In this document: piece by piece, positions 22,122 through 29,893 of the stretch | Layout: the number at the start of each line of letters is the position of its first letter | Position numbering within the stretch: the first letter of the stretch is position 1 | Source of the DNA: Deinococcus arboris | GTDB taxonomy: Bacteria > Deinococcota > Deinococci > Deinococcales > Deinococcaceae | Direction of reading: 5' to 3' | NCBI RefSeq assembly: GCF_009755355.1 | Contig: NZ_WQLB01000043.1 | Coordinates: forward strand, 1-29,893 | Length of the DNA: 29,893 nt | Position numbers and translations under genes: made by a program | The notes under the pieces: model-generated | What the model saw: only the letters and a program-made list of their open reading frames with translations | Database searches by the model: none | Told to the model about the DNA's origin: nothing

Positions 22122-24386
22122 ATGCGTGTTCCCGTTTTCATCATGCTTACTGCACTGCTGCTCACCGGATGTCGCCAGGACCTCGCAGAGGCTCCTCTGC
22201 CGACTCCAGTTGTCGAAGAGCCAGTCAAGCCCCCTATGCCCGTCATTGTCGGTGCACCCATTGCCATTACCTTTAGTGGCCTGGGCGAGGCCCAACCGGT
22301 CGTCACCGCTCAAACTTTGAGTGGACAGGCCCTGACCAGTCCAACCAGCGTGACAGTCGGTGAAACGGCCACTGTACGGAGTAGTACAGACATTGTCCCT
22401 CCCGGACAACCGCGCTCAGCGGGCTTCCGTTACCTCCACGTCACCTTTCCAGTCAGCGTTAGTGGTACGGCTGTCACAAACTTGACGTTTCTAGGTGCAG
22501 CGCTCAATGGAAATCCTGCTCAGAGTGCGGTCTATGCCCTGACCAAGTACCCAGGTGGCAGTGCGGCTCCATACACTGGTAGCGAATTGACCGCGTTGGC
22601 CGCTGCTATTGATCCAGCCAGCCCAGTCACGCAAGATGTCTTCGCGCAGGTGCCCGCACTGGTGCCAGGTGAGGAAGATGCTTTACAGCTGTACAACGAG
22701 GCGGATGTTGCGGGCCTCACGCTGCCGAACGGTCAGCAGGGCAGCGTGCTCCCTTACGGGTTCGTGAGCCATGCAGGACCTAGCCGAACCCTTCCTGTTG
22801 GGTCTAATACGGGGACAGTGACGCTCGCCATCAAAATTCCTCTTCAGGCCTTGCCGAAGGATGATCCATATACGGTCCAACTCACCTTTGTGCCTGTCCT
22901 TGACAGTGTTACGAGTATCACAGAGTCTCTGGAAGCACAACTTCCCCGAAACCAGACGGCGTTCCAGGCGGCGGTCAACCGTCTTGGAACGCCAGTCATC
23001 AAAACGCTCGCAGGGTCAACACGAACGAGTGGCACGGTGTTCTGCCGAGTGCGCGTAGCAGGAAATGCAGGCAGCCCGAATGCCTTCTTGACAGCTTCGA
23101 GCGGCGCGTCGTCTTCCCCTGGTCAACTCGATACATGTTTCGGGTCTGGTGGCATCGTGCGTGTTGACGCCCGAACCAATGACGATTTGCGTGGCGTCGT
23201 CGTACAATCCAGCGGAAAAATCGTTGTGGCTGGGGACGCATCCTCAGCTCAAAATGATTCAGATACGGTGCTTGTGCGGTACACCGCTGAAGGGTTGCCT
23301 GACACGACGTTCGGCACAAACGGTCGAGCAATCAATGTATTCGGGGGCGACGATCAGGTGCTTGGCCTCCGTCAACAGACCGACGGTAAACTTGTGATTG
23401 GTGGGACCAACCGGATTCCTGGTGTGAACGGAAATCCCAGCACCTATGGAACGGACTTCGCCGCGACGCGCTACAGCGCGGATGGTGTTTTAGACTCATC
23501 GTTCGGCACGAATGGCTACGCCATCGTGAATAGAACGGGAGTGGACTCACTCACAGCCCTTGCCGTACAGGGTGATAATAAAGTGGTTTTGATTGGCACG
23601 ACGACCACAAGTGCAAGAATCGTCCGTTTGAATGCGAACGGTTCGCTGGACACGACCTTCGATACGGATGGAATAGTTGACTTTAAATACAGTACGACCG
23701 CTCTTGTCCAAGTCCCAAACGCCGTAGAGATACAGTCTGATGGTAAAATCGTTGTAGCCGGTTACACATCTGAAGCGGGAAATGACTACGAGAATGTTGC
23801 TTTGGCTAGATTTAACGCCAATGGTTCTTTTGACACGTCTTTTGACGGCGACGGCATAGTTATTACCGATGCTACGCAACGCATTGCCTCTGTGACTAGC
23901 TCTGGATCAGATCGGGCGAACGGACTGACCATTCAATCGGATGGCAAAATTGTCACTGTCGGTTCTGTGGGCGATCGTAATCTGGGATCGAGACAAGACA
24001 TCATTGTAGCACGTTACCTAACAACTGGAGCGCTCGATACGAGCTTTGGCAGTGGAGGTATTGGATTTTTTGACCCCGGAAGAAGCGGGAATGCCTTGGA
24101 TACTGCGAATGCTGTCCGGCAACAAACTGACGGCAAATTGGTGATCGCTGGGAACTCCAACAATGGGGCAGCCACAGGAACTGACCCCCTACTGATGCGT
24201 CTAACGACCACAGGGGCGCTGGACACCGCATATGGAACGCAAGGCTATCTCCGTGCGCCGATCGACAGTGGCAGCATCACCGAATACGGTTACGCACTTG
24301 ATCTACAGAGTGATGGTAAAGCAGTGGCAGCAGGAACCGTTACTGGTAGCCCGTCGGACGGTTTCATCATCCGTGCTGTTCCGTGA
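22122..24386 (+). CDS. Lipoprotein with delta-60 repeat beta-propeller
   Basis: The 754-residue protein begins at ATG 22122 (MRVPVFIMLTALLLTGCRQ) with lipobox LTGC and GGAGG eight bases upstream; the open frame extends 32 codons further without support. Residues ~35-320 form a domain shared with the lipoprotein at 26736-27680 (ITFSGLG, PPGQPRSAGFRYLHV, NLTFLGA, LPYGF, IKIPLQALPKDDPY). From ~340 to the end run about seven delta-60 repeats (QSDGKIVVAG, LARFNANGSFDTSFDGDGIV, QTDGKLVIGG), which build a surface propeller found in large adhesins and lipoproteins. The binding partner is unknown. Codon use is less GC-rich than that of neighbouring genes, particularly after base 23540, suggesting transfer. 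Confidence 0.87.
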   Translation: MRVPVFIMLTALLLTGCRQDLAEAPLPTPVVEEPVKPPMPVIVGAPIAITFSGLGEAQPVVTAQTLSGQALTSPTSVTVGETATVRSSTDIVPPGQPRSAGFRYLHVTFPVSVSGTAVTNLTFLGAALNGNPAQSAVYALTKYPGGSAAPYTGSELTALAAAIDPASPVTQDVFAQVPALVPGEEDALQLYNEADVAGLTLPNGQQGSVLPYGFVSHAGPSRTLPVGSNTGTVTLAIKIPLQALPKDDPYTVQLTFVPVLDSVTSITESLEAQLPRNQTAFQAAVNRLGTPVIKTLAGSTRTSGTVFCRVRVAGNAGSPNAFLTASSGASSSPGQLDTCFGSGGIVRVDARTNDDLRGVVVQSSGKIVVAGDASSAQNDSDTVLVRYTAEGLPDTTFGTNGRAINVFGGDDQVLGLRQQTDGKLVIGGTNRIPGVNGNPSTYGTDFAATRYSADGVLDSSFGTNGYAIVNRTGVDSLTALAVQGDNKVVLIGTTTTSARIVRLNANGSLDTTFDTDGIVDFKYSTTALVQVPNAVEIQSDGKIVVAGYTSEAGNDYENVALARFNANGSFDTSFDGDGIVITDATQRIASVTSSGSDRANGLTIQSDGKIVTVGSVGDRNLGSRQDIIVARYLTTGALDTSFGSGGIGFFDPGRSGNALDTANAVRQQTDGKLVIAGNSNNGAATGTDPLLMRLTTTGALDTAYGTQGYLRAPIDSGSITEYGYALDLQSDGKAVAAGTVTGSPSDGFIIRAVP

Positions 24387-24530
24387 GTCTTTTGGCAGCT
24401 TAACCTCAGTAGGTTGACACGCTCAACTGCCGCCGCTTCTTGCTCAAGCAACGTGATGTGCAGGCACTGCTCTCCACGCGTGGCAGCTGAGTGAGCCACG
24501 GGACGCTGCGACATAGAGTCCTGATCATGT
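24387..24530 (+). mobile_element. IS6-family 5' fragment
   Basis: A degenerate terminal repeat (TTTTGGCAGCTTAA, 24389-24402) begins two bases after the delta-60 gene stop. The plus strand at 24418-24512 then reads LNCRRFLLKQRDVQALLSTR, a stop, and VSHGTLRH, matching YRRFPLSQRTVQELLHTR and VSHETLRQ of the complete copy. The start codon region and everything beyond the HTH are lost. 24531-24740 holds nothing recognisable. Confidence 0.7.
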
Positions 24531-24740
24531 GGCAGTAACGGTGTGCAGTGCTTCGGGCGGCTTATCTGAGGTTCTTCGTCTGGCGGCGTGATCGGTGAGC
24601 CACCGTGCGCGGCATCGCAGCTCTTGAGGCGACAGGCCTGATTCAACCTCCAGCCTAGACCGCGCGCTGCTATGGCCTAGATCAGAGGGACCGTCAAGTG
24701 CATTCGCAGAGGATGCCGCTGCCTGGTAAGCAGCTCGAGA

Positions 24741-24773
24741 GGAGAGGGGGTGAGCTCAGCTCACCCCCTCTCC
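24741..24773 (-). terminator. Strong hairpin terminator after the collagen-like gene
   Basis: GGAGAGGGGGTGAGCT pairs perfectly with AGCTCACCCCCTCTCC, a 16-pair stem folding around a single central C (three unpaired bases in practice). It lies ten bases past the stop at 24783. No T-tract follows on the minus strand. Confidence 0.65.
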
Positions 24774-24782
24774 CTCTGCCCC

Positions 24783-26696
24783 TCAGACCTTGTTGTCGTC
24801 TGCTGCGGACCGGCCCAGCGGCACAACACTTGGTCCAGCAGGTCCTGTGGGGCCCTGCGGCCCCGTGGGTCCAACCGGCCCTTGTGGGCCTGCTGGCCCT
24901 TGTGGCCCCTGAGGTCCTTGTGCCCCTTGTGCGCCAGTCGGGCCCTGCGCACCCACTGCGCCGGTCGCGCCTTGTCCGCCGGTGGCTCCGGCAGTGCCGG
25001 TTGGTCCTTGGACCCCTTGCGGCCCCTGGGTACCCTGGAGACCGGTGGGTCCTTGTGCACCTGCCGCACCTGTGGCGCCTTGTACACCTGTGGCACCAGT
25101 CGTTCCGGCTGGCCCCTGAATCCCCTGGGGTCCTTGTGCACCCTGGGCGCCAGTTGGACCCTGAGTGCCGGTGACGCCCTGCACCCCTTGCGGACCCTGA
25201 GCTCCCGTTGGCCCGGCATTCCCTTGTGCTCCGGTGGCACCAGTGACTCCAGCCTGGCCCTGAATGCCTTGGGGGCCCTGAGCTCCTGTTGGTCCTGTGT
25301 TGCCTTGCGCACCGGTCGCACCAGTTGGACCTTGAGTGCCGGTGACGCCCTGCACCCCTTGCGGACCCTGAGTTCCCGTTGGCCCGGCATTCCCTTGTGC
25401 CCCGGTGGCACCAGTGACTCCAGCCTGGCCCTGAATGCCTTGGGGGCCCTGAGCTCCTGTTGGTCCTGCGTTGCCTTGCGCACCGGTCGCACCAGTTGGA
25501 CCTTGAGTGCCGGTGACGCCCTGCACCCCTTGTGGACCCTGAGCTCCCGTTGGCCCGGCATTCCCTTGTGCCCCGGTGGCACCAGTGACTCCAGCCTGGC
25601 CCTGAATGCCTTGGGGGCCCTGAGCTCCTGTTGGTCCTGTGTTGCCTTGCGCACCGGTCGCACCAGTTGGACCTTGAGTGCCGGTGACGCCCTGTACCCC
25701 TTGCGGACCCTGAGTTCCCGTTGGCCCGGCATTCCCTTGTGCCCCGGTGGCACCAGTGACTCCAGCCTGGCCCTGAATGCCTTGGGGGCCCTGAGCTCCT
25801 GTTGGTCCTGCGTTGCCTTGCGCGCCGGTCGCGCCCGTAGCTCCAGTGCCCCCCGTCGCGCCTGTCTGACCCTGCGGACCATCCAATCCAGTGGCGCCCG
25901 GCGCTCCGGTTGCCCCAATTTGTCCTGTTGGACCTGCAGGACCCTGTGGCCCAGCCGGGCCAGGTGCCCCTTGAGGCCCGGTCGCGCCTGTCGCACCGGC
26001 GGGCCCTTGTGGCCCTACTGGCCCTGGAAGACCCTGTGCTCCCGTCGGACCAAACGGTCCAGGGGCGCCCGTGGCGCCATTTGCACCTGTGACCCCAGTG
26101 GCCCCGGCGGGTCCTATTGGCCCCGCCGGCCCTTGTGGCCCTACACTTCCAGCGGGCCCCACAGCACCCTGCGGGCCGGCTGGCCCCGGTGCCCCCGCCG
26201 CCCCAGGGGCGCCCATCGCGCCAGTTGGACCCTGCGGACCTACTGGACCTGGAAGACCCGGTGCTCCCGCCGCCCCAGTGGCACCCGTCGCGCCAGCCGG
26301 GCCTTGTGGGCCAGCAGGTCCCGCCACCCCAGCCCCGGTCGCGCCCGCCGGACCGACGTCACCCTTGTCTCCTTTCAGTCCTTGGGCGCCAGTCGGTCCG
26401 GCAGGCCCCGCTGAGCCTTGTGGACCGGCTGGGCCTGCCACGCCAATTCCAGCGGCTCCGGCATCGCCTTTGTCGCCCTTTGGTCCAGGGGCACCATCAA
26501 CGCCAGGACGCCCTCGTAGTTGCGGCAATTCATCAAGGCTGACAATCACAACACGCCCGTTGCGAATCATCAGCACTTTGCCCTCGTCTGCTGGCGTGAT
26601 AGTCAGGCCTGAAATCTCCACTTCAGTGGTTTGAGCACGGGCCACGGTCGCAAAACTGAGCAGCGCGGTGAGGGTCAACATCATGGTTCGCTTCAT
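24783..26696 (-). CDS. Secreted collagen-like protein
   Basis: The 637-residue protein has a signal peptide ([20 protein letters not shown], cleavage near AQ), a ~40-residue globular head ([20 protein letters not shown]) and from residue 62 an uninterrupted run of about 185 Gly-X-Y triplets, broken only by two short triplets (GI-GVA and GA-GVA). The tail is [15 protein letters not shown], without a sortase or lipid anchor. Pro at X and Thr, Ala or Gln at Y ([12 protein letters not shown]) is typical of bacterial triple helices, which are stable without hydroxyproline. GGGAG precedes ATG 26696. It lies 39 bases after the lipoprotein gene and forms an operon with it; association of the two at the cell surface is plausible. 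Confidence 0.92.
   Translation of the reverse strand: MKRTMMLTLTALLSFATVARAQTTEVEISGLTITPADEGKVLMIRNGRVVIVSLDELPQLRGRPGVDGAPGPKGDKGDAGAAGIGVAGPAGPQGSAGPAGPTGAQGLKGDKGDVGPAGATGAGVAGPAGPQGPAGATGATGAAGAPGLPGPVGPQGPTGAMGAPGAAGAPGPAGPQGAVGPAGSVGPQGPAGPIGPAGATGVTGANGATGAPGPFGPTGAQGLPGPVGPQGPAGATGATGPQGAPGPAGPQGPAGPTGQIGATGAPGATGLDGPQGQTGATGGTGATGATGAQGNAGPTGAQGPQGIQGQAGVTGATGAQGNAGPTGTQGPQGVQGVTGTQGPTGATGAQGNTGPTGAQGPQGIQGQAGVTGATGAQGNAGPTGAQGPQGVQGVTGTQGPTGATGAQGNAGPTGAQGPQGIQGQAGVTGATGAQGNAGPTGTQGPQGVQGVTGTQGPTGATGAQGNTGPTGAQGPQGIQGQAGVTGATGAQGNAGPTGAQGPQGVQGVTGTQGPTGAQGAQGPQGIQGPAGTTGATGVQGATGAAGAQGPTGLQGTQGPQGVQGPTGTAGATGGQGATGAVGAQGPTGAQGAQGPQGPQGPAGPQGPVGPTGPQGPTGPAGPSVVPLGRSAADDNKV
25143..25827 (-). 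repeat. 171-bp tandem repeats in the collagen-like gene
   Basis: GCCGGTGACGCCCT recurs at 25167, 25338, 25509 and 25680, exactly 171 bp apart. The units, four in number, are nearly identical and encode 57 residues, that is 19 whole Gly-X-Y triplets, so loss or gain of a unit keeps both frame and triple-helix register. The few differences between units are mostly third-base changes. Confidence 0.85.
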
Positions 26697-26735
26697 AGGG
26701 ACTCCCTGGGATCAGGTAAGGTGAAAGGTAAGGTC

Positions 26736-27680
26736 TTAGGGAGCAGGCGCCGTGATGGTGCGTGTCGCTGCGCCAGCCGGGCCCGCCGTGCGGACGCTGG
26801 GCAGGACCAGCGTACCAGGCAGCGTGCTGCCACTTAAGACCGTGATGGTGCCACCAATAGCGGTCGCACGGGCCTGGACATTGGCATTGTTGTTGCTGAG
26901 AATTCCCTCCCGGCTCTGCGTCACGCGCCTGGCACTATCACTCACCGGAATTGCCGTGAAACTGAAGGCGTACGGATCGTCTTGGGTGTTGGCTTGCAGC
27001 GGCACCTTCATGCCAATCACCATGCGATTGGCTTCGGTCCCTACCGCTAAGATGCGGCCCAGGGTGCTGCTGTTCAGGACGGTGAAGCCATACGGCAGGA
27101 GTCCCAACATGCCGGGTGGCGTGTACAAGTCGCTCTCGGGCAGATACTGCACTGTGTCATCCGTGTTCGGCAGGACTTGCAAAGCGCCTGTCGTAGGATT
27201 AACCGTGCTGGCCTGCGCAGCTTGCGTGCTCAGCGCCAGTGTCCCGGCCTCTGAAGGGGTGTAGGCCGCGGCGCCGGGCGCGCGGATGAGGGCACTGATG
27301 GCCGTGTCATTGAGACTGCCTGTCGTCCGCACACCCAGGAAACTGACATTGTTCAGTGCCGCAGTACTCGTGACGCTGACCACCGAGTAGACGTACCGGA
27401 AGCCGGTCGTACGGGCCTGACCGGCGGGAATGATGTCCACACTGCCCCGGTTGAGCACTCGGACGGGCACCACGCTGCCTTGCTGGTCGGTGAGGGCCTG
27501 CTTAGCCACGGCCGTGTTGAGCTTGACGGCGAAGTCAGGGGTGCCCAGCCCGGTAAAAGTGAGGGTGAAGGGCTGACCGACGGGTGTTAGGTCGGCGGTG
27601 GGGGGCTCACTGGGTACGGCAGGCTGGCCACAAGCGCCAAGGAGCAACGTGCCCAGGAGGAGAAAAAACAATCGATTCAT
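26736..27680 (-). CDS. Envelope lipoprotein paralogous to the delta-60 lipoprotein N-terminal domain
   Basis: The 314-residue protein starts at ATG 27680 (MNRLFFLLLGTLLLGACGQ), lipobox LGAC, with GGAG eight bases upstream. The rest is one domain aligning along its length with residues ~35-320 of the lipoprotein at 22122: LTFTGLG, IIPAGQARTTGFRYVY, NVSFLGV, LLPYGFTV, GMKVPLQANTQDDPYAFSF. It lacks the propeller repeats. The open frame continues 112 codons upstream through a decayed gene and was trimmed. It is the first intact gene of an operon with the collagen-like gene. The function is unknown; surface scaffold or adhesin are guesses from context. Confidence 0.82.
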   Translation of the reverse strand: MNRLFFLLLGTLLLGACGQPAVPSEPPTADLTPVGQPFTLTFTGLGTPDFAVKLNTAVAKQALTDQQGSVVPVRVLNRGSVDIIPAGQARTTGFRYVYSVVSVTSTAALNNVSFLGVRTTGSLNDTAISALIRAPGAAAYTPSEAGTLALSTQAAQASTVNPTTGALQVLPNTDDTVQYLPESDLYTPPGMLGLLPYGFTVLNSSTLGRILAVGTEANRMVIGMKVPLQANTQDDPYAFSFTAIPVSDSARRVTQSREGILSNNNANVQARATAIGGTITVLSGSTLPGTLVLPSVRTAGPAGAATRTITAPAP

Positions 27681-27690
27681 ATGGTCGCTC

Positions 27691-28010
27691 CTATTGAATC
27701 CGAAGGACGTCGGTAGTGAAATTGCCTGCACTGGAGGAAGTGCTGGTGATTCCGCCTTACGGATTGGCCGCCACGCGGATACACGAGTAATTGTTGAGGT
27801 CTTATCGTAACTGAAGGTTGCCGACGGTAGAGGTGGCACTGACCGGGACGCCGCGGGGACTGGTGACGATGTGGCCAATGAATTATGCGAGTAGAAGCGG
27901 TAGGCTGCACGCCATCCAGGCGATTGAATGTAGACAGCGGGCGTAGGGGTGCTATGCGCTGTGGGACTTAGGGAGATAGGGAAAGAGTCGAGGTTCACCT
28001 GATGCTCTGC
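27691..28010 (-). pseudogene. Decayed secreted-protein gene upstream of the lipoprotein
   Basis: The minus strand keeps recognisable protein-like sequence in two frames. One reads VNLDSFPISLSPTAHSTPTP and GWRAAYRFYSHN; the other then reads FIGHIVTSPRGVPVSATSTV, NLQLR, a TAA, DLNNYSCIRVAANP, another TAA, and GGITSTSSSAGNFTTDVLRI with a final TAG at 27691. The Ser/Thr-rich beta-strand pattern suggests an exported protein. It ends 11 bases before the lipoprotein start, so it was probably the first gene of that operon. I do not recognise the family. 28017-28233 shows no further clear coding. Confidence 0.45.
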
Positions 28011-28233
28011 ATGCACCTAGACGACAGTAAGAGAGTGAGGCATAAAAGTGCAGCAACACGCATACGGTTGAGCCTCCAGCGAAAAGAGCAAACGGTTGAG
28101 ATGACCTTGCGCCCGAATCCGAAAGGTCTGCTTCCACTCAAGATATAGAGCGGCGCTCACAAACTTCAGACATCCCCTTGAATGAAAGAATAGATGGAGG
28201 CACTGGCGCTTGTTCTTAAGCATAGCAACGAGC

Positions 28234-29004
28234 GGTTCTGGCGATTTAACCTCATCGTAATGCCCCAGCTCGTTGCCTGATTTTGAGCCAACGCGGCGTT
28301 CCAGTGCCGCAGCACTGGTTGACTCGTTTGATTGTCGAAGAGACAGTCGTGCGGGTATGGTGATGAAGATTCGAGGTACGAGTGTGTAACGCGAGAACTT
28401 CCTGAGCTCTCCGTCGTCGCTTGAACCCCAGTTGTCCGCGTTCCTGCTGCCGTGCCCTGCGGTGCGACTGTTCGATCATGTTGTTGCATCAAGCAGTCGA
28501 AAGCACTTGGACGTGCTCCACCGCTTGGAGCACGCAAAGCGCTGCCCAGTAGCTCCGCACCTTGTCCGTTTGAATCATCGTCGGGACGTCATACTGCCCC
28601 AACAGGTGCGTGAAAAAGGACGTGACGGCCTCAGTCTCCCGGTAGTCCTGGAGCAAGATGTCCAGAACATGGCCGTGCTCATCCACAGCTCGCCACCGCC
28701 AGTGCGTGACCCCACGAACGTTCACATGCATCTCGTCCAGATGCCAGCGAGAACCGGGGTAGTGTTCTGGCTGGCGCAGTTCCTCCGTCAAGAGTGGAGC
28801 GAACTCGATGTCCCACTGACGGAGCGTCTCGTGGCTGACGTGAATGCCACGCGTATGGAGCAGTTCTTGGACAGTACGCTGGCTGAGGGGGAAGCGGCGG
28901 TACAGCCACAGCGCATACCTAATGATGCTCAGGGGAAAACGGTGGCGGGAGGGCTTCTGGTCAGTCACAACTCACCAGCCTACCGGGCTTAAGTTACCAG
29001 AACT
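28234..29004 (-). mobile_element. IS6-family insertion sequence, near-complete copy
   Basis: The ends are GGTTCTGGCGATTTAAC (28234-28250) and CTTAAGTTACCAGAACT (28988-29004), imperfect inverted repeats of the family seen at 57-764. The length is 771 bp. No 8-bp target duplication is visible outside the ends. On its right the element abuts the truncated GGDEF-EAL gene, which it probably interrupted. Confidence 0.82.
28252..28968 (-). pseudogene. IS6-family transposase with a single in-frame TGA
   Basis: From GTG 28968 the frame encodes a full-length 238-residue IS6 transposase: HTH (RRFPLSQRTVQELLHTRGIH), catalytic GSRWHLDEMHVNVRG, WRAVDEHGHVLDILLQDYR, IQTDK, and the C-terminal EQSHRRARQQERGQLGFKRR. 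The only break is TGA at 28491-28489, where the copy at 94 has Arg (STA-R-CNN); CGA to TGA is one transition. Both parts remain in the same frame. The truncated product would lack the final Glu region and be inactive. It is the best reference for reconstructing the ancestral element of this region. Confidence 0.88.
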
Positions 29005-29009
29005 CATCC

Positions 29010-29867
29010 TGGCGAGGCCCTTTCAGTTGCCTAGGCCAGCCGGCGGTGGTAACCGCCTCCATCGGACTGAGCGCGTATCAGGGGTAGCCCCCGGACGAGT
29101 CGCCCGCGCCGGTGCCTGACGCCGACACCCTGCAGCGCCGCGCGGACCTCGCCATGTACCAGGCAAAAACGGAGGGGAAAACAGCTACCACGTCTTTCAT
29201 GCCGAGATGAAGGCCACCGTGCACGCCCAGGAGCGCCTTGAGACGGCGCGGCGCGCTGGTGGACCGGCAGGAATTTGCGCTGCCCTCTCAGCCGCAGCTG
29301 CGGGGCAGTGCCGTGACCGGCGTGAAGGCGCTGCCCCACCGCGACCTGGGGGAAGCCCCGCCTGAGCAGTTCATTCCGATAGCCGGGGACAACGCTGTGA
29401 TTCTGCCGCTGGGCACCTGGGTGCTGGACCAGGCCGCGCGCTGGCAGGCGGCAGGCACCCCGCTGCGGGTGGCGGTCAATATCTCGCCCCGGCCGTTCGC
29501 CCAACCCAGTTTTGTCGACAGCATGCGCGACCCCCTGACCCGCCACCACCTGCGCGGCGAGTGGCTGGAATTGGAGGTCACTGAGCGGCTGGTGATCCGG
29601 GACATTAAGGGCGCGGCGCGGACCATCCGTCAGCTTCGCCGCTTGGGCGTGCTCATGGCCCTGTGCACCTTTGGGGCCGGCCATTCCGTCCTAAGCTCTC
29701 CAATGAAACTCACCGTGGTGGCCAAAGGCATCGAGACTGAGCGCCAAGTGCAGCTGGTGCGGTTCCTAAGGTGCGAGCAGGTGCAGGCTTTCCTGTTGGC
29801 CAGGCCCAGGCCCGCCGCTGAACTCACCCATTGGCTGGTCACTCTGTGGGAGGGAACGGCACAGTAA
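29010..29867 (+). pseudogene. GGDEF-EAL protein remnant
   Basis: The first part reads VVTASIGLSAYQG, a TAG, and then DADTLQRRADLAMYQAKTEG, the C-terminal end of a GGDEF domain. A frameshift near 29180 and another near 29240 lead to an EAL domain: QPQLRGSAVTGVKAL, EQFIPIAGDNAVILPLGTWV, LRVAVNISPRPFAQPS, WLELEVTERLVIRD, KGIETERQVQLVRFL, then a TAA at 29865-29867. Catalysis is lost: the Glu of EAL is Lys (VKAL), DDFG is CTFG, and about 30-40 residues between HSVLSSP and LTVVAKGIE are deleted. The N-terminal region is missing beyond the IS6 end at 29004. Confidence 0.8.
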
Positions 29868-29893
29868 GTGCCGCCTCGTGCACTGAGAACCTA

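Noticed and set aside
25143..25827. CRISPR array
   Set aside because: The regular repeats are 171 bp, lie inside a collagen-like coding sequence and have no unique spacers.
24750..26414. Long plus-strand frames opposite the collagen-like gene (24750-26414 and 26071-26634)
   Set aside because: They are forced open by the Gly-X-Y periodicity on the other strand; they have no ribosome site, no signal peptide and only low-complexity sequence.

Overview
The window looks like accessory DNA, possibly plasmid or a variable chromosomal region, from a Deinococcus-type bacterium. This rests on high GC content, GTG starts, IS6-family transposase relics, a short noncoding repeat resembling Deinococcus SNR elements, and a mix of kelch, collagen-like and RTX-type secreted proteins. 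No rRNA, tRNA, CRISPR array or replication origin was seen. The genus assignment is inference.

Layout. 1-764: an IS6-family element whose transposase lost its HTH by an in-frame deletion, abutting a RibD/DHFR-fold gene. 1560-2693: a secreted kelch-type beta-propeller. 2700-3650: a decayed coding stretch, then a structured leader with a very strong ribosome binding site in front of a 43-residue membrane peptide. 3693-4808: a membrane GGDEF protein. 5291-9646: a DUF6985-like protein, a catalytically degenerate dihydroorotate-dehydrogenase-like protein split by a frameshift from its membrane domain, an alpha/beta hydrolase and a metallo-beta-lactamase-fold hydrolase. 9668-10790: an IS6 end fragment, a VapBC-type toxin-antitoxin pair and an IS5-type transposase scrap. 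11189-13350: a same-strand array of seven small two-helix membrane proteins, at least three of them related in sequence and one too short for routine gene calling, with an SNR-like repeat inside it. 13700-16611: an MFS transporter carrying one in-frame TAG and two related winged-helix regulators. 16694-20859: an RTX-repeat lipoprotein, a two-component system, and a divergent YceI/membrane-protein pair separated from it by a repeat-rich putative operator. 21216-29004: three more IS6 relics around a cell-surface locus (delta-60-repeat lipoprotein, collagen-like protein, paralogous lipoprotein, decayed secreted protein). 29010-29867: the decayed remains of a GGDEF-EAL protein.

How it fits together. 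Two themes stand out. One is gene decay: all five IS6 relics are damaged, and the MFS, DHODH-fusion, one small membrane gene and the GGDEF-EAL gene carry stops, frameshifts or deletions. The other is envelope function: most intact genes are predicted to be secreted, lipid-anchored or membrane-embedded. The two-component system probably controls the divergent yceI operon. The lipoprotein and collagen-like genes form one minus-strand operon. The most novel-looking items are the small membrane protein array and the structured-leader peptide gene.
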